In this document: positions 55,023-63,993 of the stretch, in pieces
How positions within the stretch are numbered: position 1 is the stretch's first letter
Layout of the letters: every line of letters begins with the position of its first letter
Assembly: GCA_030424595.1 (NCBI GenBank)
Contig: JAUHWG010000001.1
Span: 62,001-126,000 of the forward strand
Source of the DNA: Polyangia bacterium
Lineage (GTDB): Bacteria; Myxococcota_A; Polyangia; Nannocystales; Nannocystaceae
Direction of reading: 5' to 3'
Length of the DNA stretch: 64,000 nucleotides
Program-made: the position numbers and the translations under genes
The notes under the pieces: generated by a model
What the model was told of the DNA's origin: nothing
The model's database searches: none
The model's input: only the letters and a program-made list of their open reading frames with translations

Positions 55023-55796
55023 ATGCCCACGACCATCGCTCAAATCGGAGGCTTCGAGCTCTGGGACATCCTCCAGCTCGCTCAGACCTCGCGGATGTCG
55101 GTCAAGCTCTCGGTCGAGTCCCCCCACGGCAGCGGCGCGATGTTCTTCCAGGGCGGTCACCTCCGCCACGCCATCGCCGGCGACAATGTCGGCGACGAGG
55201 CGGTCAACGCGATGCTCGAGTGGCGCGAGGGATCGGTCTCCTCGTCGCAGCTCCCCCCCGAGACCCCGGAGACGGTGACAAAGTCGTCGATCACCGCCCT
55301 GCTGATGGACCGGGCCAGGATCCGCGACGAGGAGGAGCGGCAAAACCAGCTCCTGGGCCGGCCCTCGCCCCAAGAAGAGGTCGAGCCCGAGCCGGAGCAG
55401 CCCCGCGAGATCTATATCGATCTCGACGAGGTGCGCTCGCTCCTCCACGAGGTCGACGAGCAGCTCGGCGGCGCCCTGATCAGCACCGATGTGATCTCGA
55501 AGGCGACCGGCATGTCGATCGCTGGGGTCCACACCGACCGCAAGGCGTCGGCGCTCTTCAACCACCTCTCCGATCAGCTCCACCAGGCGATCACGCGGGC
55601 GGAAGACGCCCCGGCCAAGGCGATCCGTCAGTTCATCATCGAAGGTGACAACGGGATCTTCATCTTTGTCATCGAGATCGACGAGCGTCATCGCTGGGCG
55701 ATGATGATCAACGGCGCGCAGGCGCAGCTCGGGCTCATCTTCGCGGTGATCATCCCCGACATCCTCCCGCGCCTCGAGACCGTCCTCGGCGGCTAG
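55023..55796 (+). CDS. DUF4388-domain protein with roadblock-like C-terminal region
   Basis: The 257-aa product starts with DUF4388: IAQIGGFELWDILQLAQTSR, then VSLSVESPHGSGAMFFQGGHLRHA-like strands with GNAM... replaced by DEAVNAMLEWREGSV. This domain occurs widely in myxobacterial signalling and gliding-related proteins. A charged Pro/Glu linker follows, and then a domain with ISKATGMSIAGVHTDRKASA and RHRWAMMINGAQAQLGLIFAV that looks like the roadblock/LC7 fold used with small Ras-like GTPases. No GTPase is adjacent. The start ATG has GAGG nine bases before it; a TTG at 55020 is also possible. Confidence 0.78.
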   Translation: MPTTIAQIGGFELWDILQLAQTSRMSVKLSVESPHGSGAMFFQGGHLRHAIAGDNVGDEAVNAMLEWREGSVSSSQLPPETPETVTKSSITALLMDRARIRDEEERQNQLLGRPSPQEEVEPEPEQPREIYIDLDEVRSLLHEVDEQLGGALISTDVISKATGMSIAGVHTDRKASALFNHLSDQLHQAITRAEDAPAKAIRQFIIEGDNGIFIFVIEIDERHRWAMMINGAQAQLGLIFAVIIPDILPRLETVLGG

Positions 55797-55825
55797 TCAG
55801 CGCTCACGGCCGCGCGCTTCCATGT

Positions 55826-55871
55826 CCTGAGCATTGCGGCCTGAGTATTTCGGCCTGAGCATTGCGGCCTG
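55826..55871 (+). repeat. Tandem 14-base repeat
   Basis: CCTGAGCATTGCGG occurs at 55826-55839 and 55854-55867, with a diverged middle copy (CCTGAGTATTTCGG) between and a CCTG remnant after. The same 278-base gap also has a short CGGCGATCCTC duplication near 56000. The rest of the gap before the adenosyltransferase gene shows no riboswitch. Confidence 0.7.
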
Positions 55872-56074
55872 CACCGGACCATCCGCGTGGCCTTCGCGTC
55901 CCTAGCCTCGGCCCGCCCGGACCACCGCCCCTTGGCGCCCTCGCGCCTGAAGGTGCCGTCGGTTCGCCCATGCAGGGGGTTCCTCACCCCGCGGCGATCC
56001 TCGGCGGCGATCCTCCGCGGCGATGACGGGCGAGAGCCGGGCGTTCCCCCAGCACCGCTGCTATAGGTCCGGCG

Positions 56075-56677
56075 ATGGTCTACATCTCGAAGGTCTACAC
56101 CAAGTTCGGCGACGACGGGCAGACGATGCTCGCGAACGGCGACACCGCTGACAAGGACGCCCCGCGGGTCCGCGCCTACGGTGAGGTCGATGAGCTCAAC
56201 GCCACCGTCGGGCTCCTCCGCCTCGAGCTCCAGCGGACACCGGCCCCCGAGAGCGCGGCCGAGTTCACCGCGGAGCTCGACCGTGGGCTCGAGCGGATCC
56301 AGCAGGAGCTCTTCGACCTAGGGGCCGAGCTAGCCCACCCCGGCGCGGCCGCAGGCGAGGGCAAGCTGCGGATCGCCGAGAGCTCCGTGACGCGCCTCGA
56401 AGGGGAGCTCGACGCCTTCAACGAGCCGCTCCCCCCCCTCACCTCGTTCATCCTCCCCGGCGGCGGTGCGATCGGCGTCGCCGCCCATCTCTGCCGCACC
56501 GTCTGTCGCAGGGCCGAGCGGGACGCCGTCGCCCTGCGCCGCCACTCGCCGGTCCGCGGCGAGGCGCTGCGCTACCTCAACCGGCTCAGCGACTACTTCT
56601 TCGTCGTCGGTCGTGCTGCCGCCCGCGCCTTCGCGGTCGCTGAGGTCCTCTGGGATCCGGCCCGCGATCAAGGATAG
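56075..56677 (+). CDS. PduO-type ATP:cob(I)alamin adenosyltransferase
   Basis: The 200-aa enzyme transfers the adenosyl group of ATP to cob(I)alamin. Motifs: KVYTKFGDDGQT near the N-terminus, RVRAYGEVDELNATVG, TSFILPGGG, AHLCRTVCRRAERDAVAL and LRYLNRLSDYFFVVGR, all typical of the PduO/MMAB family. It would turn imported B12 from the operon at 18-25 kb into the coenzyme. No cobalamin riboswitch precedes it. It is flanked by a tandem repeat upstream and repeat copy D downstream. Confidence 0.95.
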   Translation: MVYISKVYTKFGDDGQTMLANGDTADKDAPRVRAYGEVDELNATVGLLRLELQRTPAPESAAEFTAELDRGLERIQQELFDLGAELAHPGAAAGEGKLRIAESSVTRLEGELDAFNEPLPPLTSFILPGGGAIGVAAHLCRTVCRRAERDAVALRRHSPVRGEALRYLNRLSDYFFVVGRAAARAFAVAEVLWDPARDQG

Positions 56678-56714
56678 ATCCATCGACGCGAACCTCCGCC
56701 GGCGGCGGCGGCGG

Positions 56715-56840
56715 TAGCAGGCCCTGGCGACGGTCCCCTGCGCTCTCGCGGCGCAATCGCAGGTCCTCTCAGCTTCGACAACGTCCGGCTCTACGAGGCG
56801 GTGCTGCGGGTCTTGGCGGGACTTTCGCCGCGGGCTGCTA
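56715..56840 (+). repeat. Dispersed intergenic repeat, copy D
   Basis: It matches the 5' half of copy B in the same direction (GCAGGCC, TGGCG, TGCGCTCTCG, GCGCAATCG, CTCTCAGCTTCGACAA). It then jumps to a 3' end shared with copy E (GCGGGACTTTCGCCGC followed by GGGCTGCTAGC). It lacks the middle and the long GGTGCGGGCCTGCCCC block. It lies between the adenosyltransferase gene and a small gene. Confidence 0.7.
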
Positions 56841-56875
56841 GCCACGGCCGCCGAAGTTGAGGTAGGCCGGCGAGG

Positions 56876-57091
56876 ATGCCCGCGCCGCTGCTCAAGTACC
56901 GCTACGAGTTCCCGCCGATGGAGGCCCACTTCCTCGAGGCGCCGACCGCCGAGGCCGCCGTCCTCTTCGTCCGCAGGACCTATCCCCACAACACCCGCGA
57001 CGTCCTCCAGACCCTGCGGGAGATTCCCCGCTGGCCGGGCTTTTGGAAGGTCGTCGACCACCAAGGGATGGTCCTGCCACCTTCGGAGTGA
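56876..57091 (+). CDS. Small unknown protein
   Basis: The 71-aa product is soluble, mixed charged and aromatic (KYRYEFPPMEAHFLEAP, LFVRRTYPHNTRDVLQTL, RWPGFWKVVDHQG), with no signal peptide. GGCGAGG lies directly before the ATG. The amino-acid use (Trp, Tyr, Phe, His) looks like a real protein rather than a shadow frame. No family is recognised. Confidence 0.55.
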   Translation: MPAPLLKYRYEFPPMEAHFLEAPTAEAAVLFVRRTYPHNTRDVLQTLREIPRWPGFWKVVDHQGMVLPPSE

Positions 57092-57196
57092 TCCGAGCCC
57101 GCGACGAGAGAACGGACCGAGAGCCGCGCAACACGGCGTGCAAGGCGATGCACGCCCGGCACCGCCTTTCACGCGCGTTTCCTCCTTTGGCGGGGC

Positions 57197-57226
57197 TTGA
57201 GCTAGGCGGACGCCCTGCGCTACAGA
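57197..57226 (+). promoter_or_regulatory. Candidate promoter of the acyl-reductase operon
   Basis: TTGAGC (57197-57202) and TACAGA (57221-57226) are 18 bases apart, 68 bases before the first ATG of the operon. The -10 is weak, so confidence is low. Confidence 0.3.
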
Positions 57227-57232
57227 GGCTCA

Positions 57233-57253
57233 CCCGCGGAGACTCCCCGCGGG
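57233..57253 (+). promoter_or_regulatory. Leader hairpin before the acyl-reductase operon
   Basis: CCCGCGG (57233-57239) and CCGCGGG (57247-57253) pair perfectly around a 7-base loop, followed by ATCTTTCGAT. It would lie in the 5' leader just after the candidate promoter and could act as an attenuator or stabilising structure. Confidence 0.4.
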
Positions 57254-57293
57254 ATCTTTCGATCAGACCTCTGCCCGCGCACTTCGAAGGCCC

Positions 57294-57971
57294 ATGAACA
57301 CCCCCAAGAGAGCAGCATTCTTCCGCGCCGAAGGCGTTCTCGTCTCCCGCGGAGTGCTGGCGGCGACCGCCTATTACGCGGCCAACGCCCACAAATTCGG
57401 CGAGCGAGCGCTCCGCCTCGGCCTCGTCGCCCTATCTGCGCCGCTCCAAGGCCTCCTCGGTCAGAACGATCGGACGCTCGCCAACCGGCTCGCGTTCCTC
57501 GCAGCCCGGCGGATGAGCGAGGATCGCCTCGCGGAGCTCGGCGAGGAGTACGCGGAGGACATCCTCAAGGACAAGATCCTCGACCGCGGCGTCGAGCTGA
57601 TCAAGCGCGCCCGCGCCGAGGGGCACCGGATCGTTCTCCTCTCCGACAACATCAGCGAGGTGATGGAGCCGCTCCTCCCCCACCTGCCGAAGATCGACGA
57701 TCTGGTCTGCAACCGCCTCGAGATCGTCGACGGCGAGGCGACCGGCAAGCTCCTGGATCCAGTCGTCGGCAGCCACGGCGACGGTCGCTGGGCCCAGGGC
57801 TACGCCGACCGGCAGGGGATCGATCTCCGAGCCTGCACCGCCTACGGCTCGCACGGCACCGATCTGCTGCTCCTCGCCGCGGTCGGCAAGCCCTGCGCCG
57901 TCAACCCCGACTTCACCCTGCGTCGGAGCGCCCGCGAGGCCGACTGGCCCGTGATCGAGTACCAAGAGTGA
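57294..57971 (+). CDS. HAD-superfamily (SerB-like) protein lacking catalytic aspartates
   Basis: The 225-aa product aligns with HAD-IB/SerB-like phosphatases: RIVLLSDNISEVMEPLLPHL (motif II region), RLEIVDGEATGKL and YGSHGTDLLLLAAVGKPCAVNPD (motif IV region). Motif I, normally DxDGT, reads FFRAEGVLV, so the nucleophile Asp is Arg and the second Asp is Glu. Motif IV GDSxxD reads GSHGTD. It should therefore not be a normal phosphatase and may be a structural or binding partner. It is first in the operon and overlaps the reductase gene by GTGA. Confidence 0.85.
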   Translation: MNTPKRAAFFRAEGVLVSRGVLAATAYYAANAHKFGERALRLGLVALSAPLQGLLGQNDRTLANRLAFLAARRMSEDRLAELGEEYAEDILKDKILDRGVELIKRARAEGHRIVLLSDNISEVMEPLLPHLPKIDDLVCNRLEIVDGEATGKLLDPVVGSHGDGRWAQGYADRQGIDLRACTAYGSHGTDLLLLAAVGKPCAVNPDFTLRRSAREADWPVIEYQE

Positions 57972-59692
57972 TCGCGACGACGGAGACGAGGGAGCCGATG
58001 CGACTATCGATACGCGAGAGCTACGCCGGAAAGCACGTCTTGCTCACGGGAGCTTCGGGCTTCCTCGGCAAGGTGTGGCTGACGCAGATGCTCCACAACG
58101 ACTCGGGCACGGGCAAGTTCTACATCCTGCTCCGGCGCAAGGCGACGCGGCCGGCGGCCGCTCGCTTTGAGCGGATCGTCAACACCTCCCCCTGCTTCAA
58201 GCCCTTGCACGAGAAGCACGGCCGCGACCTCGCCCGCTTCCTCAGCGAGCGGATCGAGGTCGTCGACGGCGACATCTCGCTACCGGGGCTCGGCCTCGAC
58301 CCAGAGACCTCCGCGCGCCTCGGCCGAGACATCGATCTCGTGGTCAACTGCGCCGGGCTCGTCGACTTCGACCCGGACCTCCGGGACGCCCTGACGACCA
58401 ACGTCGACGGCACGATCCACGTCGCCGATTTTGTTGAGGGCTGCGAGAAGGCGGCGCTCCTCCACATCTCGACCTGCTACGTCGCCGGCACCCGCAACGG
58501 CCGCAACGGCGAGGTCCTGGTCCCGGACTACGCGCCCAACGGCGAGGCCTTCGACGCCGCGGCGGAGCTCGCCTCGGCGCGGGTCCGGATCGCGGAGATC
58601 GAGGCCGAGTTCGAGACCCAGGAGAAGGCCGACGAGATCACAGCCGAGGCCAAGGCGCAGCTCGTGAAGCGCGGCCGCAGCCCGGACAACGCGAAGCTGG
58701 TCGCGACCCTCGTCCGCCGGATCAAGCGCGACACCCTCAAGAACGCGATGATCGAAGAGGGCCAGGAGCGGGCGCAGAGGTGGGGCTGGACCAACATCTA
58801 CACCTACTCCAAGAGCCTCGCCGAGTCCGTGCTCGCCCCGCGGACGGAGAGGCTTCGCTTCTCGCTGCTCCGACCGGCGATCGTCGAGAGCGCGCTGGCC
58901 TACCCCTTCCCCGGCTGGAACCAGGGCTTCAACACCTGCGGCCCCCTCTCCTACATGCTCGGCGGTTGGCTCCGCGAGCTGCCGCTGCGCAAGGGCATCC
59001 CCTTCGACATCGTCCCGGTCGACTACGTCGGCAACGGGATGACGATCGCCGGCGCGGCGCTGCTCAACGGCCAGCACGAGCAGGTCTATCAGTGCGGGAC
59101 CTCGGACAAGAACCCGCTCGCGATCGACCGCGCCTGCGACCTGACGGCGCTCGCCCACCGCAAGCACCTGCGGCGCAAGGGCGACACGGTCGTCGACCGC
59201 CTGATCCTCGCCCGCTGGGACGGCGTCGAGGCGGAGATCGACCACACCCTCTCGGTCCCCAACCTGCGCAAGGTGACCAAGGGCGTCGCCAAGGTGATGC
59301 GCGACCTGCCGAGCCGGTGGCCGAAGATGGTCCACCGCGGGGCGAAGAAGGTCGCCGACAAGGTCGACAAGATCGACGACAACCTCGACACGATCGAGCG
59401 CCTCATCGACCTCTACCTGCCCTTCATCTACGAGAATCACTTCATCTTCTCGACCGACAACCTGCTCAAGTACGACGTCGTCGAGGAGGCCTTCCGCTTC
59501 GATCCGACAGCGCTCGACTGGCGCACCTACTGGATCAACGTCCACATCCCCGGCCTGCGCAAGTGGTGCTACCCGCTCTTCGAGGGGCGGACGCCTGAGC
59601 AGTATCGGCCCCGGCACAAGTTCGTCCTCGACGGAGAGAACGCGCCGGCTGAGACACCTGCGGCCGCTCCGGCCCATGGAGGCTCCCGCTAG
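57968..59692 (+). CDS. Fatty acyl-CoA reductase-like protein (male-sterility/FAR NAD-binding domain)
   Basis: The 574-aa product has a Rossmann start HVLLTGASGFLGKVWLTQML (24-43), VVNCAGLVDFDPDL, ISTCYVAGTR and the SDR pair YTYSK (Tyr278, Lys282). SLLRPAIVESALAYPFPGW then leads into a long C-terminal FAR-type region ending LRKWCYPLFEGRTPEQYRP. FAR enzymes reduce acyl-CoA or acyl-ACP to alcohols or aldehydes. An insertion with a helical coiled-coil look lies at 200-265. The GTG at 57968 overlaps the HAD gene. An ATG at 57998 with GGGAG upstream is an alternative. Confidence 0.88.
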   Translation: MIATTETREPMRLSIRESYAGKHVLLTGASGFLGKVWLTQMLHNDSGTGKFYILLRRKATRPAAARFERIVNTSPCFKPLHEKHGRDLARFLSERIEVVDGDISLPGLGLDPETSARLGRDIDLVVNCAGLVDFDPDLRDALTTNVDGTIHVADFVEGCEKAALLHISTCYVAGTRNGRNGEVLVPDYAPNGEAFDAAAELASARVRIAEIEAEFETQEKADEITAEAKAQLVKRGRSPDNAKLVATLVRRIKRDTLKNAMIEEGQERAQRWGWTNIYTYSKSLAESVLAPRTERLRFSLLRPAIVESALAYPFPGWNQGFNTCGPLSYMLGGWLRELPLRKGIPFDIVPVDYVGNGMTIAGAALLNGQHEQVYQCGTSDKNPLAIDRACDLTALAHRKHLRRKGDTVVDRLILARWDGVEAEIDHTLSVPNLRKVTKGVAKVMRDLPSRWPKMVHRGAKKVADKVDKIDDNLDTIERLIDLYLPFIYENHFIFSTDNLLKYDVVEEAFRFDPTALDWRTYWINVHIPGLRKWCYPLFEGRTPEQYRPRHKFVLDGENAPAETPAAAPAHGGSR

Positions 59693-60838
59693 ATGGCTAT
59701 CTTTCTCACCGGCGCGACCGGCTACATCGGCTCCTACGTCGCCTCTGGAATCTTGGAGGAGTACCCCAAGGCTCGCCTCGGCCTCCTCGTCCGCGCCAGC
59801 TCCCCGGCCGAGGCGGAGAAGCGCCTGTGGAAGTCGATGCAGATGCACCTCGACTTCGAGCGCTTCATCGATCTGGTCCGCTCGCGCTGCGACATCTACC
59901 TCGGCGACCTGACCTCGCCGAGCCTCGGCCTCGACGACGAGGCGCAAAAGCGGCTGATCAAGAGCACGGACTCCTTCCTCCACATCGCCGCGTCGCTCAA
60001 CCGCAAGTCGTCGAAGGCCTGCTTCAACGTCAACCTCCGCGGCACCCTCTCGCTCGTCAAGCTCGCCCAGGCGGCCCACGCCGACCACGGCCTGCGCCGC
60101 TTCACGGACATCTCGACGGTCGCGGTCGCCGGTCACCGCAAGGACGAGATCGTCACCGAAGAGGGCACCATCGACTGGGATCGCAGCGACTACGATCCCT
60201 ACGCTCGGACCAAGAAGTTCTGCGAACACATGGTCCACGAGCTCCTCCCGGACGTCGACATCCGGGTCTGCCGTCCGAGCACTGTCCTCGGCGACAGCCG
60301 CTTCCCCGAGACCACCCAGTTCGACATGGTCCGCGCCTTCGTCATGCTGGCGAGGATGCCGGTCCTGCCGCTGCGGCCGGAGTGGCGGATGGACATCGTC
60401 CCCGCCAACTACGTCTCGCGGGGGATCATCGCCGCGCACATGCGCGACAAGCCGAAGTACAGCGCCTACAACCTGTCGAGCGGCGCCGGCTCCCTGACCT
60501 ACCGCGAGATCGTCGACGGCATGGAGGCCGCGGGGATCGGCATGCGCCACATCTTCGCCCCCCGTCTGGAGGGACCCTTCGCCCGCACCGTCGACGCCCT
60601 GATGGGCACGCCGCGCAAGTGGGGCGCGTCCCTGCCGGCGTCGCTGATGAAGGTCTTCCTCCCCTACCTGACCAACAACACCGTGTTCGACAACAGCCGG
60701 ATCGTCGAGGAGCTCGGCGACACCCCGCGCCCCTTCACCGACTACGGCTTCCCGCTCTTCCGCTTCGCCAGCGAGGGCAACTTCACCTACCCCTACAAGC
60801 CCTGGCCCGGGGCCGTGAGCCCGCGCCAGGTCGCCTAG
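59693..60838 (+). CDS. SDR thioester-reductase-like protein
   Basis: The 381-aa extended SDR has [61 protein letters not shown] and the catalytic Tyr170/Lys174 in [17 protein letters not shown] and [15 protein letters not shown] match the reductase (R) domains of non-ribosomal and carboxylic acid reductases. It follows the FAR stop with no spacing. Two reductases in a row suggest stepwise acyl-to-aldehyde-to-alcohol reduction, or two different acyl substrates; this is inference. Confidence 0.87.
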   Translation: MAIFLTGATGYIGSYVASGILEEYPKARLGLLVRASSPAEAEKRLWKSMQMHLDFERFIDLVRSRCDIYLGDLTSPSLGLDDEAQKRLIKSTDSFLHIAASLNRKSSKACFNVNLRGTLSLVKLAQAAHADHGLRRFTDISTVAVAGHRKDEIVTEEGTIDWDRSDYDPYARTKKFCEHMVHELLPDVDIRVCRPSTVLGDSRFPETTQFDMVRAFVMLARMPVLPLRPEWRMDIVPANYVSRGIIAAHMRDKPKYSAYNLSSGAGSLTYREIVDGMEAAGIGMRHIFAPRLEGPFARTVDALMGTPRKWGASLPASLMKVFLPYLTNNTVFDNSRIVEELGDTPRPFTDYGFPLFRFASEGNFTYPYKPWPGAVSPRQVA

Positions 60839-60850
60839 GAGGAGTCCGTC

Positions 60851-62362
60851 TTGAGCCAGACCAAGAGCACGGCCCCCGCGTTCGCCACGAAGTCATCGAC
60901 CAAGAGGCCGAGCAAGAGCCTCTGGCAGCGGATCAAGGACACCGCCGATCCCGACCGCGCCCTCATGGGCGTCACCTCCGCCTGCATCGAGGCGGTCGGG
61001 GTCAAGCGCGCCCTCGACTACGACCAGGAGCGCTGGAGCCCGGGCAAGCCGCTCAAGCTGCTCTACGCCGGCTACGTCGGCACCCGCAACACCGGCGCCG
61101 ACGTCCGCGTCGAAGAGATGATCCGCCAGGTCCGCCACGTCATCGGCGACGAGCACCTGGAGCAGACGATCATGACCGTCGATCCGAAGCTCTCCGCGGG
61201 CTACTTCCGGACGGTCCACCAGATCCGCTCGCCGGCGGTATTCCCCCGCTTCCTCGCCGAGGAGTGCCCGAAGCGTCACGGCGTGATCGCCTGCGAAGGT
61301 TCGATGTTCAAGTCGAAGTTCGCGAGCGCCCTGACCACCTTTATGGCCGGCGCGCTGGGCTTCGCCAACGCCGAGGACAAGCTCAGCGTCGGCTACGGCG
61401 CAGAGGCCGGGTCGATGACGCCGCCCCTCCAAGACTTCGTCCGCAAGCACTGCGCCAAGTCCCTGGTGCTCTGCCGCAACCGGCCCTCCCGCGGGGTGCT
61501 CGGCGACCTCGGCGTCCGCACCACCTTCGGCACCGACACCGCCTGGACCTTTGAGCCAGCGCCGGCCGAGCGCGGCCGCCAGCTCCTCCTCGACGCCGGC
61601 TGGGACGGCAAGGCGCCGATCCTCGCGCTGTGCCCGATCAACCCCTTCTGGTGGCCGGTCAAGCCGGACCTCGCCAAGCTGGCGGCGCTCAAGCTCGGCG
61701 GCGAGTACAAGCTCGAGCACTACAAGTCGTTCTACTTCCACGCCAACTCGGAGAAGATCGACAAGAAGCTCGACACCTACATCCAGGCCTTCGCCGACGC
61801 GACCAACGCGTTCATGGAGGAGGCCAACATCTTCCCGATCCTCGTCGGCATGGAGCAGCTCGACCGCCGCTCCTGTGAGCTGCTACAGCCGCGCCTCGAC
61901 TTTAAGGCGCCGCTCTTCATCAGCGACGAGCACAACATGTACGACATGGTCAGCGTGCTCCGGAATTGCTCGATGATGGTGTCGTCGCGCTTCCACGCGA
62001 TCGTCACGGCGATGCCCGGGCTCGTCGCCTCCGGCGGGGTGACGATGGACGAGCGGATCCGCAACCTGATGAACGACCGCGGCCACCAAGACCTCTTCCT
62101 CGAGGTCGACGAGGCGGACCTCGGCGAGAAGATGCTGACGATGTTCCGCCGGCTCCTCCGCGACCGCGAGCAGATCGCCGCCGACATCGGCCGGATGATC
62201 CCGAACCAGCTCGCCCTCATGGGACAGATGGGGATCGACTTCATGGACGAGGTCTGCCGGGTCTACCCCGAGTTCCCGCGGCGCGAGCTGCCGCGGACCT
62301 GGGAGGCCCACCTGCCGCCGCTGCCCCCCGCCCTCCACAAGCTGATGGAGCAGTACGGATGA
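60851..62362 (+). CDS. Polysaccharide pyruvyl transferase family protein
   Basis: The 503-aa product matches the CsaB-like pyruvyl/glycosyl GT-B family: LKLLYAGYVGTRNTGADVRV, EEMIRQVRHVIGDEHLEQ, GVIACEGSMFKSKFASAL, GYGAEAG and the late VSSRFHAIVTAMPGL block. Family members add ketal pyruvate to sugar residues, while some act as glycosyltransferases. This one is long, with an extra N-terminal part and a C-terminal tail (LPRTWEAHLPPLPPAL). The start is a TTG with a strong GGAGGAG six bases upstream. Its place among lipid reductases is unusual. Confidence 0.87.
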   Translation: MSQTKSTAPAFATKSSTKRPSKSLWQRIKDTADPDRALMGVTSACIEAVGVKRALDYDQERWSPGKPLKLLYAGYVGTRNTGADVRVEEMIRQVRHVIGDEHLEQTIMTVDPKLSAGYFRTVHQIRSPAVFPRFLAEECPKRHGVIACEGSMFKSKFASALTTFMAGALGFANAEDKLSVGYGAEAGSMTPPLQDFVRKHCAKSLVLCRNRPSRGVLGDLGVRTTFGTDTAWTFEPAPAERGRQLLLDAGWDGKAPILALCPINPFWWPVKPDLAKLAALKLGGEYKLEHYKSFYFHANSEKIDKKLDTYIQAFADATNAFMEEANIFPILVGMEQLDRRSCELLQPRLDFKAPLFISDEHNMYDMVSVLRNCSMMVSSRFHAIVTAMPGLVASGGVTMDERIRNLMNDRGHQDLFLEVDEADLGEKMLTMFRRLLRDREQIAADIGRMIPNQLALMGQMGIDFMDEVCRVYPEFPRRELPRTWEAHLPPLPPALHKLMEQYG

Positions 62363-63993
62363 GCTTCATCGACACGATCTTCGAGACCCTGCGGGCGCTC
62401 GGCGACCAGCCCTCGATCGTCGAGATCCACGGCGCCGCCCGGAAGACCACCTCGGCCCGCGAGCTGCTCGAGCTGCAGTCGCACGTCCGCGGCTACCTGG
62501 AGCTGCTCGGGGTCAAGCCGGGCGATCGCGTCGCCCTCTTCGCCCCGAACTCGGCGCGCTGGGCCGCCTGCGATCTGGCGATCCTCGGGCACGGCGGGAT
62601 CGTCGTCCCCCTCTACGCCCGCCAGGATCCCGACGAGCTCGCGGTGATGACCCGCGACTGCGCGCCTGCCCTGGTGATCGCGGCCACCGAGGCCCTCGCT
62701 GAGGGGCTGATGAAGTCCTGGCCGGAGCACTGCCCGGTCGCCGTCTTCGACGATGTCTTCGCGACGACGCCCAGCTCGGCTGGGCGGCACGACCGCAGCC
62801 CCGAGGAGGCCGTCACCCTGATCTACACCTCCGGGACCAGCGGCACCCCCAAGGGCGTGATCACGACCCGGCAAAACGTCGACTTCATGATCCCGCAGAC
62901 GGTCTCCAGCCTCGCGGAGATCAAGGGCGATCGTCGGGGCGCCGACGCGGTCTTCCACTACCTGCCCTTCTGCTTCGCCGGCTCCAGGATCATGCTCTGG
63001 ACCCAGCTCTACCGCGGCAACCCGCTGATGGTCTCGACCGACCTCACGGATCTCGTGCGCGAGCTGGGCACCGCCGCGCCCCACTACTACCTGAACGTCC
63101 CGGCCCTGCTAGAGCGGGTCAAGAACGGGGTCTACGGCAAGCTGCGCGAGCGCGGAGGCCTGGTCCTGACGATGTACAGCAAGGGCCTCGCCGGGGCTCA
63201 GGCGATCGCCCGCGGCGACGCTGGCCTCAAAGACAGGCTCTGGGCCAAGGTCGCGGCCAAGCTGGTCTTCCCCAAGATCAAGGCGCAGATCGGCGCGAAC
63301 CTCGAGTTCCTGATCTGCGGATCGGCGCCGCTGAACCCCGACACCCAGCGCTGGTTCGAGCTCATCGGCATCCCCGTCTACCAGATCTACGGCCTCACCG
63401 AGACGACCGCGATCGTCACCATCGATCGCCCGGAGAAGGCGGTCCCCGGCCGCGTCGGACCGGCGATCCCCGGCTGCGAGATCAAGATCACCGGCGAGGG
63501 CGAGCTCCTGATCCGCGGTCCGAACATCTTCCCCGGCTACTGGAACAAGCCGGCGGAGACCGCCGAGGCGCTGGTCGACGGCTGGCTCCACACCGGCGAT
63601 CAGGCGGACCTCGACGCCGACGGCAACCTCCGGATCATCGGCCGGGTGAAGAACATCCTCGTCCCCGAGTCCGGCCACAACGTCGCCCCCGAGCCCATCG
63701 AGCAGCTCCTCCTGGGGCATCTGCCGGCGGCGGAGCAGGCGGTGCTGATCGGCCACGCCCGGCCCTACCTGACGGTGATCGTCACCGGCCCGGTCGACGA
63801 GGCGGCGATCGAGGCCGCGATCGAGCAGGTCAACGCCGAGGTCCCGCACTACCGCAAGATCCGCAAGCACCTCCACGTCGCCGAGCCGCTGACCATCGAG
63901 AGCGGCCTCCTCACCGCCAACCAGAAGCTCCGGCGGCGGGCGATCGAGGCCCACTTCCGCCCCCTCCTCGACCAGCTCTACGAGGCGTCATGA
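62359..63993 (+). CDS. AMP-binding acyl-CoA/acyl-ACP ligase
   Basis: The 544-aa ANL-superfamily enzyme activates a carboxylic acid with ATP. Motifs: LIYTSGTSGTPKGVITT (P-loop A3), FHYLPFCFAGSRIM, YQIYGLTETTAIVT (A5), GWLHTGDQADLDADGNLRI (A7) and GRVKNILVPESGHNVAPEPIE (A8). The C-terminal Lys motif is LTANQKLRRR. It resembles long-chain acyl ligases of the AMP-dependent synthetase group. The ATG overlaps the pyruvyl transferase stop, and its own stop overlaps the next ATG. It probably supplies activated acyl chains to the two reductases. Confidence 0.9.
   Translation: MSFIDTIFETLRALGDQPSIVEIHGAARKTTSARELLELQSHVRGYLELLGVKPGDRVALFAPNSARWAACDLAILGHGGIVVPLYARQDPDELAVMTRDCAPALVIAATEALAEGLMKSWPEHCPVAVFDDVFATTPSSAGRHDRSPEEAVTLIYTSGTSGTPKGVITTRQNVDFMIPQTVSSLAEIKGDRRGADAVFHYLPFCFAGSRIMLWTQLYRGNPLMVSTDLTDLVRELGTAAPHYYLNVPALLERVKNGVYGKLRERGGLVLTMYSKGLAGAQAIARGDAGLKDRLWAKVAAKLVFPKIKAQIGANLEFLICGSAPLNPDTQRWFELIGIPVYQIYGLTETTAIVTIDRPEKAVPGRVGPAIPGCEIKITGEGELLIRGPNIFPGYWNKPAETAEALVDGWLHTGDQADLDADGNLRIIGRVKNILVPESGHNVAPEPIEQLLLGHLPAAEQAVLIGHARPYLTVIVTGPVDEAAIEAAIEQVNAEVPHYRKIRKHLHVAEPLTIESGLLTANQKLRRRAIEAHFRPLLDQLYEAS

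Noticed and set aside
55826..55871. Possible CRISPR array
   Set aside because: Units are 14 bases, tandem without spacers, only three copies and no cas genes, so this is a simple tandem repeat.
58280..60550. Long open frame on the minus strand (756 codons) opposite the two reductase genes
   Set aside because: Its composition is Val/Asp/Glu/Arg-biased and matches antisense shadows throughout this GC-rich DNA. The plus-strand frames carry clear SDR motifs.
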